From the NCBI GenBank assembly GCA_003118195.1, contig BEXV01000297.1, positions 132,176 to 196,175 on the forward strand: 64,000 nt of DNA, in the 5' to 3' direction. The notes under the pieces were generated by a model. The model did no database searches. It was not told where the DNA came from and saw only the letters and a program-made list of their open reading frames with translations. The translations under genes and the position numbers were made by a program. This DNA comes from Hemicentrotus pulcherrimus (Eukaryota; Echinodermata; Echinoidea; Camarodonta; Strongylocentrotidae). This document shows, one piece after another, positions 46,966 to 58,800 of this stretch. Each line of letters opens with the position of its first letter. The first letter of the stretch is position 1.

Positions 46966-49534
46966 AGTTTCCTTCATATTCATTTTCGGCAACAATATGC
47001 TCTTGCTGTATTCAAATTCTTGCTCACTTTAATTTTTCTTGACAAACTTGTCTAGTTCTGTTCTGAACAGAAATAGAATATAATACCTTCATTATTATTC
47101 TAGATGCCCTGAATACCTCAAAGGGTATTAAAAATAAAAAGTAATTTTCGTTTCAAGGAATATTTTAGGTATTTGATAGGTTTAATGACCTTTGTTGAAT
47201 ATTTACATTTTGAAAATGCAGCTGCAATTCTACCCGATGTTAGGATGTACATTTGATAAAAGACTAGTCTTTGTCCTGACAGCTATAAGGTAAAAACATC
47301 CCCCAAGTATTGAAGTATTGATTTAAACATGATTTATCCAAAACTGCGTACATGTACATGAATCTAACGTTTAAAACATATCTTCTAAAAACACGAAACC
47401 TAGAAGCCATTAGGCTTTTTATTGGATCATACTATAATTGTAAACTTTCCAAGCTGTTAATCCTTTGATATAGACACTGATTATATACATGTACATTTCC
47501 AGAGCAACTTAATTTGAAAACACATCAACATCTGACTGAGATAGCGAGTCTATTCTCCGAAGGAAATACCTTATAACTTCCACTTTATAAAGATGTAGGC
47601 TGGATGTTTCTAAAAGATGGCTGCAAGATTGAACACTAAGCTGAATGTACATGGAAATGGTGAATCTTACAAATGCTATCAATGAGCAAAGAAATAAATA
47701 GCCTAAATCTTTTTTTTACACAAAAAGTGTTTGCTTTTTTAAGGTTTTCCTGTATCTATGGTATTATATGGCTTACTCATTTGCACATGTCATGAGTTTA
47801 AGAAATGAGTTATCAACTGCATCGTAAAATATTCCTTGATACATATCTTATCATAATGTTAAATCATTAATGAACCTTATGACGGCAATAACAAATCATT
47901 CTCTTTCCGCTGTTTGATACACTTGTGTCATGTTCAGGTTTTTGAGAAGAATGTTGTCTCTTTCGTTGTAATACCATGCTCCTCTTGTTGAACCAGTAAT
48001 GGCTACCCATCGGGATGCAGAATGGATGTTGAAAGAACTCTTTCATAATTCACTCCTGGAGGAGCGATACGTGATTTTTTCTCCTCTCTGGTTCATTCAC
48101 ATTGCTCTCAAAAGCAGTTATAAGGTTTGATTTCATGATGCAAAACAATTCCTCCTGTAATGATATCATAGTACATTTTACAGTAATGCGACTTTATCTA
48201 CCTTAATTTAACATCTTAATTTACTCATTATATCTTAGACTATTTAAAGAATATTAGAATATGTACGTATAGTGGATTATATAAATATATTAAATATACA
48301 AATATAAATGTTGATAAATTTTCCCCAAAAGACTGTGTGCATTTACAAGTTTACTTGCAATTGGATAACAAATATGGATTTGTGGACAGATTACTTCCAT
48401 GTAATACTGTTTTTTTTTTTGTTTAAGTGTGTTCAAATTCTTATAAACATATATTTCATCCAAGAAAAAATCAGCTGTATGATTTTGACAATCTAATAAA
48501 CGAACTCCCTATATGCACATATTTCAGAAATTACATATATTAAGATATGAAAAAGTGACATCAACAGGATAATTCAGAGGGCTAAAAATGATATTTGTTG
48601 GCTGTTATGCTGAACTGATCATTAACAATTTGTTTCGATTTATGCTGGCACGTCAACATTGCCAGGCCTCCAAACCTTGCAGTTAAAAAAACAATGTTGC
48701 TGTTAAAAAGAACACCAGTGAGAATGAGCCTTCCAAGCCAAGATTCATTTTTCTTGCCAAGAGTTCTTACTCAAAATAAAAAATAGATGAGTTGACGGGA
48801 ATTTATGACCAGTCCACCATGAGTGATTCCAACTCTATAGCCCAACGGAGAGAAATGAACATCACCTCGCAGTAACAAAACAAATATAAACCAGCAAGAC
48901 TCGTAGAATACTAACATTCTATTATCTCCAGTAATTTGTTTCTGCCAGGGCTCTATATGAAACAATTTGCACAACCTACATGATAAAAGGGTATTGCCAG
49001 TCACAAATTATAAAACGAGATCCTGGACAGGCTAATGCATATATTTCATGTAATGAGAAACTGTGGACCAATTTTATAGTATGTGGAACACATTTATCAT
49101 TATTGTTACAAGAACAAATATAAAGTGTTGACTTTTGCTATTTTTCTTTATTTCATGCTACTTCACCATAAAATGGATAAAACAATAATGTGGAGCTTTC
49201 AGACATAAAAGGAAATGGAATTGTATAGTTAACATAAAAGGCAATTTACATTCTTTACAACTATGCAAGTATTCCATTCGTTGTGATCTGTATACAGTGT
49301 ACGTATGTGATGATGTATTTCCTAGCTCTGTCGTCTGGAAACGTTCTTCAATTTGTTTCAAAGATACTAAATGATGAACACAGGTGCCGGAATATTTGTA
49401 ATGTTGTGTAATAATGATGCTAATAGTGGAGCTTTGTAAAGGGCTCATATCTTGCATAATCCTGCCGCTCCATTACTATGACCCGAGCTTCAGCAGAGCT
49501 GCCATTACAGCACTTGAGAATTGTAAGGAACTAA
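46966..49534. other. Non-coding DNA, no recognised feature
   Basis: AT-rich throughout. I see no repeats, RNA genes or convincing frames. Confidence 0.5.
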
Positions 49535-49700
49535 TTAATTATTGCAAGGTACTCATTCACCTCACCTGGGTGAAGTGTGGCAAAAAGAGATTAATGTATT
49601 GCCAAAGGACATAAGTACTGCAACAAGGACTCTAACCCTTTGCGTGTTTGGTTAACAATATGGAGACTTAACCATTGGACCACAACACTTCTACAATGTA
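49535..49700 (-). mobile_element. tRNA-derived SINE
   Basis: On the minus strand an A box, TGGTCCAATGG (49672-49682), is followed 44 bp later by a B box, GGGTTAGAGTCC (49627-49638). This is the spacing of a tRNA gene. The sequence around the A box, GTTGTGGTCCAATGGTTAAG, looks tRNA-like. A non-tRNA body follows (CCTTTGGCAATACATTAATC, then GCCACACTTCACCCAGGTGA) down to about 49549. A cloverleaf cannot be completed, so this is a SINE and not a tRNA gene. The B box has A in place of the usual C of GGTTCGA, suggesting an aged copy. Confidence 0.6.
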
Positions 49701-50330
49701 TGACGCATGCTCCAGTGACTATTATCCTACATCCCAAAGTCCTACATTCAACCCTGAAAGAAATAAAATTTACCCTAACCCTAGCGAGAGCTAATCTAAT
49801 ACACTCTATTCCTAACCCTACAGTATATCATTGATTGAATTAACCCTGGAACAATCGAAACAAGGATAATATCCCAATGTCAAATTCATTGATATAAATC
49901 AATCCTCAATACAAAAAAAAAAATCTTCAAAATGTACAACCAAAGTGTACATGCACTTTTTTAGCTCCATGACAATTCATAATTTCTTTCTCCAGGTCGA
50001 TGAATATTAAATGCAGGAAACAAAATAGAATCAGCAGATGACACTGTCTTTGCCATCATGCAGCAGAGATGCACAGCGAAAGAAAAAGTGCAAATATCTG
50101 GAATAAAGATGGAGGGCAAAAGGTGTGAAGCCCAAAGGAAATGAGGAGAGGGGAGAGATGTGTCTGCTCTTTTGTCTTACCACCCCTTGGGAAGGCGTTG
50201 CCAAAGATTCTCAAATCATTCATCTCTTGAGGAGATGATGAGTAGTGACCCGGTAATGATTAACCTCTAATGAGGGAGAGCACAGATACCACAACTATGA
50301 ATATAGGTCATTCCTCCAGGAGAAATGAAG
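49701..50330. other. Non-coding DNA, no recognised feature
   Basis: AT-rich, with an A10 run at about 49914. Nothing named. Confidence 0.5.
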
Positions 50331-50334
50331 ATAC

Positions 50335-50375
<41 letters not shown>

Positions 50376-50492
50376 AGATAAATAAAGAGAGAGAAAGGGA
50401 GAGGGAGATAGGGAGGGAGAATGAGAGGGAGAGAGAGAGGTGGACAGAGGGACAGAGGGACAGACAGATAGACAGACAGACAGAAACAGAGA
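50331..50492. repeat. GA / GACA compound microsatellite
   Basis: GA tract with GGGAGA and GACAGATAGACAGACAGACAG sections. Opposite-strand frames (Ser/Leu, Arg/Glu) are artefacts. Confidence 0.93.
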
Positions 50493-50963
50493 CAGAGGTG
50501 AAGACAGTAAATGCTGAATTGATGAATATGGACAAAAGACAAGAAAACATGGATAAGAGGTAAAGGGGAATTGGAAAGAAAAAAAATCTTCAAATGATAT
50601 GACTATTCACTTAATCACTGATATAGCAGACAAGTACAATAATTCTAAAGAAAGCCAGGAAGTCAATCAAGCAACTTCAGTGTAGTTACAAATATTCATT
50701 TAGCGAAATTGTAAGATGCTATGAGAGAGGAACATTAACTGTAACCACTTGTCTGGAATAGTCAGATGTTTATCCAAACAACTGACTGATTGTTACTATT
50801 ATTCGATACTTCAGAGTTGTATTTCTTCTCTATTTCTCATTTCTTTCTTTTAGAACAAAATAAAAGAAAGCTTCCCAGTATAATATCAATCAGGCAGTAA
50901 GTTGCTTGGATGTCTAACCTCCTTCCACCATATAGTTTACCCACCCACCTTTACCCCCCCCCC

Positions 50964-51192
50964 NNNNNNNNNNNNNNNNNNNNNNNNNNNNNNNNNNNNN
51001 NNNNNNNNNNNNNNNNNNNNNNNNNNNNNNNNNNNNNNNNNNNNNNNNNNNNNNNNNNNNNNNNNNNNNNNNNNNNNNNNNNNNNNNNNNNNNNNNNNNN
51101 NNNNNNNNNNNNNNNNNNNNNNNNNNNNNNNNNNNNNNNNNNNNNNNNNNNNNNNNNNNNNNNNNNNNNNNNNNNNNNNNNNNNNNNNNNNN
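50964..51192. other. Sequencing gap of 229 Ns
   Basis: It begins inside a C10 run (50954-50963) and ends just before AGGCTCTCCTGG. Any frame spanning it is meaningless. Confidence 1.
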
Positions 51193-51800
51193 AGGCTCTC
51201 CTGGCAGTTCTAAAGGGGAAGCCTACCCGGATAAACAGGTCAATGAAAGTTTGAGCAAAAACCGATTGAAAGTGCAATGAATCAAACACATATTGGTAAC
51301 ACTTTGTCGTTTCTTGGAGCACCCCTCATAATTTACCTGTACTAAAAATCGACCATACATTCCCCCAAATATTTCGAATTTGTTTTATACAACCCCTGTA
51401 AAAAACTAATCTATTTCGTCATCAATAACCGAGAAAATTAAAGATTATGGCATTTTTTGATAACAGAGCAAATTGGAGAGCCGGAACTCGCAATATACAT
51501 TGCGGTTGCTGTCAATGTGTGCTTTACTTAGGACACCCTCAACGGTCCTATTTTTATGGATATTGCTCAAACTTATACTAATTTGTTTGTCGTATTATTC
51601 TGCTCTTGTTGAAACCAACTTAATATCAGGGTAGATTTCCCCTTTAAGTCCTACTTCATGTTATTTAGAAACCTACCAGTCATCTGGGAGACTCCTCCTC
51701 TCCACCATACCGTCTACCCCCACCCTCCACCATTCCGCCCCCTCACAAACAAGGCTCTCCTGATCGCCTTACTTCATGTTGTTTGGAAGTCTACCAGTCA
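51193..51800. repeat. Local duplication flanking MITE copy 3
   Basis: AGGCTCTCCTG at 51193 recurs at 51753. CTACTTCATGTTATTTAGAAACCTACCAGTCATC at 51651 (split here only by reading) recurs as TTACTTCATGTTGTTTGG then AAGTCTACCAGTCATC at about 51771. The first unit is interrupted by a MITE; the second is uninterrupted. A related, weaker piece lies at 50904-50955, before the gap. Confidence 0.7.
51211..51646. mobile_element. MITE-like element, copy 3
   Basis: This 436 bp copy runs from TAAAGGGGAAGCC to TTTCCCCTTTA, again with TA at each end. It shares with copy 1 TGAGCAAAAACCGATTG, CTATTTCGTCATCAATAACC and GAGAAAATTAAAG, CAGAGCAAATTGGAGAG, and ATTGCTCAAACTTATACTAA. It is shorter and more diverged than copy 1. 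No ORF. Confidence 0.7.
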
Positions 51801-51869
51801 TCAGTGATCAAGTTCTTGGCTGGTGGCTCTCAAAGTGCAGTTAACACCCATCTTCCATTGATACAGTTG

Positions 51870-52200
51870 CTCCTCACCTAGATGTCAACGAGACCAATTA
51901 ATACTCCACTTTCTTTATTTACTCCCTGCACCCGCTCCAACCTTGAACAGTTATCACCCGTGCTTAGAGCCGCCTCTTCGCATTACCCCAACACGCTTTC
52001 AAATGCCTTTGCAAAAGCTTCCCGCCCGGTCCAACATAAACACGGCATGCTTTTGCTGAGCGCAAAACACAAACTATCCAAAAGTATATCTTGTGTTGCT
52101 TCAGAGAGCCGAGAGTGGGAGGGAGTTAAGCCCAAACGTTTAAGACCCTCTTGCAGGGTTTATCCTCCCTGTCACTAGTCTCCCTGTTGACACTGGTATG
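51870..52200. promoter_or_regulatory. Candidate GC-richer island
   Basis: Complex GC-moderate sequence, e.g. GCTTCCCGCCCGGTCCAAC near 52017 and GAGAGCCGAGAGTGGGAGGG near 52104. A 98-codon frame from a true ATG (51882-52178) crosses it but matches no family I know. Non-coding regulatory DNA is the more economical reading. Confidence 0.25.
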
Positions 52201-53350
52201 TTTGTAACATGAGAGGAGAAGCACTGGACTGCTTTATGATAGATGGAATCATATCTTATGATCCTCACAAATTTAAAGGATGAATTCTGTCTAAGCTGCA
52301 AATATGCAAAGAATGACTTTTTAATTATTGCTCTATGAACTAGATATCGAAGTCAAAAGTAGAAAGATGAGGGTATTTGGTGGACTGGGATCTCTCTAGA
52401 GCTAGAAGGGCATTAATTTGGTCTAGAATTATCTGAGTTAATACCCTTCTTGTTTTCAACAGACAATATTAACCATCTTTCCCTCAAAGGAGATTCCAGT
52501 TTGCTATTATTTTCATATGCAAAATGTGCAAATAATAATTTTGAAACAAAATATATCAAAGCAACGCTAACTGTTTAATGCAAAACGAAACCATTAATCA
52601 GTTGAAGAAAATTCCATTTTTGTTCAAACTATTTCCCAATTTTTTTTATCCAGCATGAGCTCATAATGTTTTCTTTTTATTATCTTTCCTTTTTAAGTGA
52701 ATCGGCCATGTCTCGTATATAGATGAATGTTTACTTGCCCAAATTAAGATGAACTTGAATTTCAACGATGCCATGGACAACTGAAAACTGTCTGGAAACT
52801 CTGACCAAACAATCGGGATGGGGAGGGGGGCGGGTCGATTATCACCATCTGGGATGAACTAGAACACCAACTATCCAGGTTGCCATTGAAGTCATGCATC
52901 ACACAGATGAATCAGTATCGAGATCAAGGACCAGATACAGGAAGATCAACTCTACTTTCAAATAATCATGGTGTAAACATTGTGATCGAGAACTGGATAC
53001 CGTAGGCCACTCCACTTTTCATTGTAATAGAGACAAGGATCGGGGACTATTGAATATTATTGAGTTAGAAATCAGAAAATGTAAGATATTCATATCTAAT
53101 TCATAGTCAGTTGGAGGGGTGGCACTGAGGTTACCACCACTTATGAGGGGCACTTTATTTGTGTGTGTGGTGAAGCACATTAAGTCAACATCTACTACTC
53201 TGCAAAATATAGAGACTGAGCGATATAATTGGATTTTGATGCATACAAACTTGACATTTGTATGTATTGCAAAGCTTATGCAGTGTTATTAAGTATACAA
53301 GAATAATTGTCAATTGTTTTAATGCATATTGTTTTTTGGGGGAACCCATA
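52201..53350. other. Non-coding DNA, no recognised feature
   Basis: AT-rich. Nothing named. Confidence 0.5.
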
Positions 53351-53355
53351 GCCCT

Positions 53356-53370
53356 TCCCCCCCCCCCCNC
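53356..53370. repeat. Poly-C run with one unknown base
   Basis: C12 with a single N at 53369. Confidence 0.9.
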
Positions 53371-53530
53371 TCTGGAAATAGCCGGGAAGTTCACTGCGTG
53401 GTCAATAGCATCTATTATTCCTAAACTGTTATAATGTAGAGAATTAACACGTAATTGAATGCATTTGATAAAACATTACTAACCTATTTATTTTGCATTT
53501 CACTTTAATATGTTTGAAACATAGTCACAA

Positions 53531-53531
53531 A

Positions 53532-53589
<58 letters not shown>

Positions 53590-53590
53590 C
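53531..53590. repeat. (CT)n-(TA)n compound microsatellite
   Basis: About 21 CT units followed by about 7 TA units. Confidence 0.95.
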
Positions 53591-55379
53591 ATGTAGTAGG
53601 TAGCAACCATCATGTTAAGATAATAGCAAACTTCCAAAAGCATTAAAAACATGTCAGTTTGGGAGTACGTGTATAGTATCTTGCCTTTCGAAATGATCTT
53701 TACAAAACATCCTGTGTGACATTACTCAAATCGAATGAAAAAGTGTAACTTTGGTCAAATCCATACGCACAAGATACCCAGGTGTTTTGTATCCAAATAG
53801 CTTGAGTAAGAGAATAAGATATTGCTGCCTCATATGATGTGTACAACATGAATCTTGCAAAAATCTAAAACGGAGAGGCGACAGAATCTGAATTCAGGCA
53901 ATAACTGACATTCCTGATTATCTGATTTCTATCTTTTCTAGATATTTCACCTTTAATGTCCAAGAAGTCTCGGTTGTAAAAGAGCGCTCAATGCCCTTGA
54001 ACCTGACCAAGATCCCGTGCTAATGCACTTTTTGATGTCATCATAGGACAGTTGAGAGAGATATCAAAACAGCACAGAAGCTGTCTAGAGTTGAACACTT
54101 TCTCAACAACTTCCAGACTAGCAGGCCTTTTAATGGCAATTTAAACATGTCTCGTTTACACATCTGCTTACACGTTCAAACTATCCAGCCTACATCCATT
54201 CCTCAGTCTTCCAGAAAAAAAAAGTTAAAATCTGGAAAAATGTTGGTCTTTTTGATTCGTCGAGCATCTGAGTAACAAGTGTCATTTTTTTCATAATTCC
54301 AAATGAATCAGTGTAATGAATATATGCAAGAGATAAGAAAAGGAAATGAAATGGATAAATTATTTCAAGAACTCGTGAAATAATTTGATCTGCTCAAGTC
54401 CGTAGGATTGAAGGGTTGTGTCTCAAATCATGATCATGAGAATATTGGATATTGAATATACAGTGAATATACAGTATCAGGATTAGGAGAAAGGGAAAAT
54501 TGCTGAAATTATTAACAATGACAACAAGAAGAAATTCTTACACTTAACATTTTTTAACGCAGATCCCGTGACAAAGCTAGCTTGTGAGATGACAAAACTC
54601 TAAATCAACCTGCATCAAAATACACATTAAAAGTACTATTAGATTAGAATTTCAAAGTATACAAAATATATAACGAAGTACTAAAACATCGGCTTTAAAG
54701 AGTTTGCAGTATGCAGCAGTTATTATCTTTAGTTTTCATGATAAATATGTTTTTCAAAAAGTATTTTGACAAATAAGAAAGAATGATCAGGTATCTAAGT
54801 CTGAAGAAGATATTGGTGTATTAGTGAGAAAGATGTCTTGGCCATACAAGGTGTATCGGCTAAGAGTCAAAAGAGGGGTGAAAGGAGAAGAATGTTGATT
54901 CAGATTTGGGTCAGAGGGATCTAGATGAGGGGCTTTAGGGGGTCATTTCAACACCCCTGAAGGGGTGCGTTCTAAATAGATTCACCTACCAGCTAGTCTC
55001 AATTCTTCTATACCCTCTATAGGAACCATTATGGTTCTCCATATTTAAAATGTAAACTCAATGGTCCAAGGTATTTAATAATAAATAATAATAATATTCA
55101 ACTAAAGTAGAATAAATAAAAATGAACATCACAATTATCCCTGCTATGTATAAGATCTAGGAGGGATGTCAACCTAATAGAAATCATAGGACAAACTAAA
55201 AAGTTTAATGTCGTCAATCTATGGGACACGATCTTGGACTTGCTCAAATGCAAATGCAGAATCAAGTATCATGAATGCTTTCTAACAAGCATCTATGCTT
55301 TCTTAACACTCAGGTAAAAAAACCACCACTGACCTAAAACTAAACTAAACAAAAGTTAGGAACACAGTTAAGTATAACA
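53591..55379. other. Non-coding DNA, no recognised feature
   Basis: AT-rich. A short hairpin CACCCCTGAAGGGGTG lies at about 54952-54967, and an AATAAT-rich patch at 55076-55100. No gene. Confidence 0.5.
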
Positions 55380-55806
55380 GTCACAGTCTGCCCATATTTG
55401 ATTATGCTACCCATGTCTATCAAGGTATATATAAGAAAGGAAAATAGACCTATATCTTTTAGCACAATATACTTAAGAAAGTAAATTGCTTTAAAACTGT
55501 TTTACTATTAAATTTATGCCAAATTTCACACAGGAGGCTTTAAGAGGATTTTAAGATCTTCATTTCTAAAATTATAAGGAAGCTCTATGCCTCCACAATT
55601 GTAAAAGTGTTGTATTTCATTGTTGTTACAATTATTGTTACAATTAGACTTATTCTAAAACTTAAATGTACTCTGTAAACTGATTTTATTACGTACATAC
55701 ATAAGTATTTCGTTACTTGTATAATTCACTAATACTGTATGATTTATATTTTTCATTTTAATCTGTGGATATTTGAGTGGAAAAATAAATTCAATCAAAA
55801 ATCAAA
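55380..55806 (+). pseudogene. Heavily decayed LINE RT remnant
   Basis: One frame from about 55388 reads LPIFDYATHVYQGIYKKGK before a stop, close to the motif found just after the RT polymerase domain of CR1/L2-type elements (PhhDYAxxVW). Further fragments are readable only by changing frame (e.g. a KLYA-containing segment near 55575). The + strand end at about 55783-55806 has AATAAATTCAATCAAAAATC, a plausible LINE 3' tail. Many frame breaks mean it is long inactive. Confidence 0.35.
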
Positions 55807-58800
55807 TCAGTATTAAAGGATAAATACCTCTTTTAGACATCTTCTTAGATATGAATTGCTTTTGAATGTTCACTATGCCGGGCTGCTTGCTTGCATTTAG
55901 TCATCATAATAGAATTGGTTTAAATACCTTTAGCATCCTACTTGACATGAGAAGAAGGAATTGAATCATAATCAAGTGATTCTTGGAGGCACGGTAGAAT
56001 TGACATGCAAGAAGGGTAAGGGACAGAGACGATGCAGATGTGGCCCTCTGGGCCGAAAGAAGCTCTGTCAAATTTTTCACAGATTCCCTTCAAGGTGCTG
56101 TTACAACGTAATTACAAAATTCTGAGGAAACACGAAACTGTTATGCTTGCAATCTCCCAATGGGTGTCAATCTTTTAACTCCAATTATTTTACCATCAAA
56201 AGAAACAAGAGACAAAATTTCCGCCAACAGCCAATCCACACTAAGTTTGATCCAATTGCAGCCTGAATCCATTTGAGTCTGTACATGGATCATGCAACGA
56301 GTATAAGATCTGCTACCACCTGTGGCATCCCCTTTGTATGGAAAGATAATACTCTCAAAAAATTGATGCAACTATTTTGAAATCATACCCCTCTGGTTCT
56401 TTCCGAAAGAGATGTTTCTTGATGCTTGGAAATGAAAATAAGATTATCTTTGTCTCTTGTGGAAAATGGATATTCTTGATCCACATATAATACTTTCTCC
56501 CCAGAAAGTGAATGATAATGAGCATAACAAACTGATTTAGTGATGTCAAAATAATTATAAATGATTATAACCCTGTGTCTAGGTGAATCGATCATTGTTA
56601 AATGGAATACATGTACTTCTATTGTTCTACATATTTTAAATGCTGCTTTATTTATTACTTGAGAAACAACTCAACTGAATAATGAAGAAAATATGACAAT
56701 ATTCTAGATGTATATATTAAACGCTTTAATACTATTTTTGTAAAGTGCTCCACATATATATTATTACCCTCACATCAGACTCTCACACAAACCATAGTGT
56801 TAGCATAAACTCACATAACTAGAGTGCATTTTATCTCATTTCAATCAGCTTCTTGTCAAATTTTATTTTGATTTCAAAAAGGAATAAAAGCTCAACCCAT
56901 ATGGATATAATTTGCAGGAATGAACTTGTTCGAAGTTTAATTGAAGGAAATTTGCCTTTTTCTTCCCTTTTAAAGTAATCTCTTGTGGGTTTCAGGTGTA
57001 AGCTCCGCTGCATATTAATTCAAATCTTCCTTATTCTACCGATGGTACATATATTTATTTCTCTAGAGATTTAACTGAAAGTTTCAAAATAACTTGGTTT
57101 CCAAGAAGAGAACTTTTTTCGAATCCTTTACATTGAATCGTAAGAGGAACATGAGATGGAAGAGCAGAACATATATCCCCTATAGTGCTTTCTTTAATCA
57201 CTGCAATTTTAAAGAAAATGTAAATCTCCTCCTACATGACAGGGTAAATCACGTAGCTACAATATTTGAAGAGAATTACTTTTTTTATTTGCCTTTTTTT
57301 GTTAACATTACTAGAAACAATAATTTTTCAGGATTTAGTATAAATACACAAAAAGCTTGGATTTTCCAACATTTTTAACTTTTCCAACAGATAAGCCGTT
57401 GATGTACTTCTTGACTTCCTGCATATCAACTGATCAAAAGTAGACTTGATGTACATGCAGAATAAAACTCGATCTTCAAGACTTCCACAGTCAAAGGACC
57501 TTTCTTTAATGCTGTGTGTGGACCCACTTTTTCTACATCTAGGTAACCTGGTTTTAAGCTCCATCAGTTCTGCCAAAAATCTGCAATCTGGGTAATTTTC
57601 TGAGCTAGCTTTTATCTAAATCCTGTTTTCATCCATTGATCTTACTTTCCAGGCGCCGAAGGCAACATCAAAGACAAGCTTTGGAAAGCATACTAAGTCC
57701 TCAATCTCTCCCCCTCTCTCTATCTTTCTCTCTCTTTCATGCTTGGAGATCACAAGAAATTATGAATATCATCGCATCAACCATTTCAAAGCTAGTATGA
57801 AAAGTTCCTCTCCATCCTGCACTTATGCAAATTATCGGATAGAAGGATTGCCCCTCAAGTATATTGTAATATAGTGAAACTATACTCGCATTTGATATGA
57901 TTTTCCCCATCAGATATCAGTTATAACACTCACTTCTCCTTACTTCCTAAGAGAAGAAAGCTATTGATAAATATTTGCCAATCGTGTAAAGAATTCAAAG
58001 ATTGTAAATTGTGAAATCTAATTGCCAAAATTGCATTTCCATCGATAAATACTAATGTATTGGATATTTCTTAAAAGAGATAATGAAACAAAATGGCATC
58101 AATATTCGCTCTGGTTTTGACTTTCAGACAATATAGAACTGTTACCGGCAAGAATTGTTACAATCAATGCTATCATGACTGCTTCCATAGTTCGTTTATA
58201 CAACAAAATCATAGCACCAAATTGATGATGCTGATAATGATTATGATCAGCATCATATTAGTATATATATATGATGATGCTCATTGTTTACCAAAAGCAA
58301 GTGGTGCTTGTTTTAAACCTAAAGGGAATATGAGACTTCCGTGGTCAAGAGGATATTTTTTTTCACAACTAAGATTAGAATTGAATGATAAAACAGACTG
58401 ACATCCTATAAAATGAGTGCCATGATGTTTATTTTATTCTTTTCTACTATTTCTGATAGGCATCTTCAAGATTCCTTCTGGATGCTAAATTATAGCTACT
58501 TGCTTCAGACCAACTTGATTAAGAATTAGCTTGCAATGTTGAATGCTTATTTCCATTCTCTTTACATCAGATCATGCGAATGCTGTACTAAGTACCCACT
58601 TGCCAAATTGCCTCTTTCCGAGCAAGTCCATAATTTGAGAATGATAATGGCAGTCGATCACAACACTTTTGTAATACATTCCTTGATATTTTCAGATCGT
58701 TCTAATAAGCTTTGCCAAAACAGCCTTGCCATCTCCAATCCTTGTTTTAAAGCCACTTGTTGCTTGGTAGCTTTAGGCAAGCAAATCTCTCCATTATACT

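Noticed and set aside
50902..51322. Frames crossing the large gap
   Set aside because: Most codons are unknown bases.
54949..54968. Hairpin CACCCCTGAAGGGGTG as a bacterial-type terminator
   Set aside because: No T-run follows, and the DNA is eukaryotic in character.
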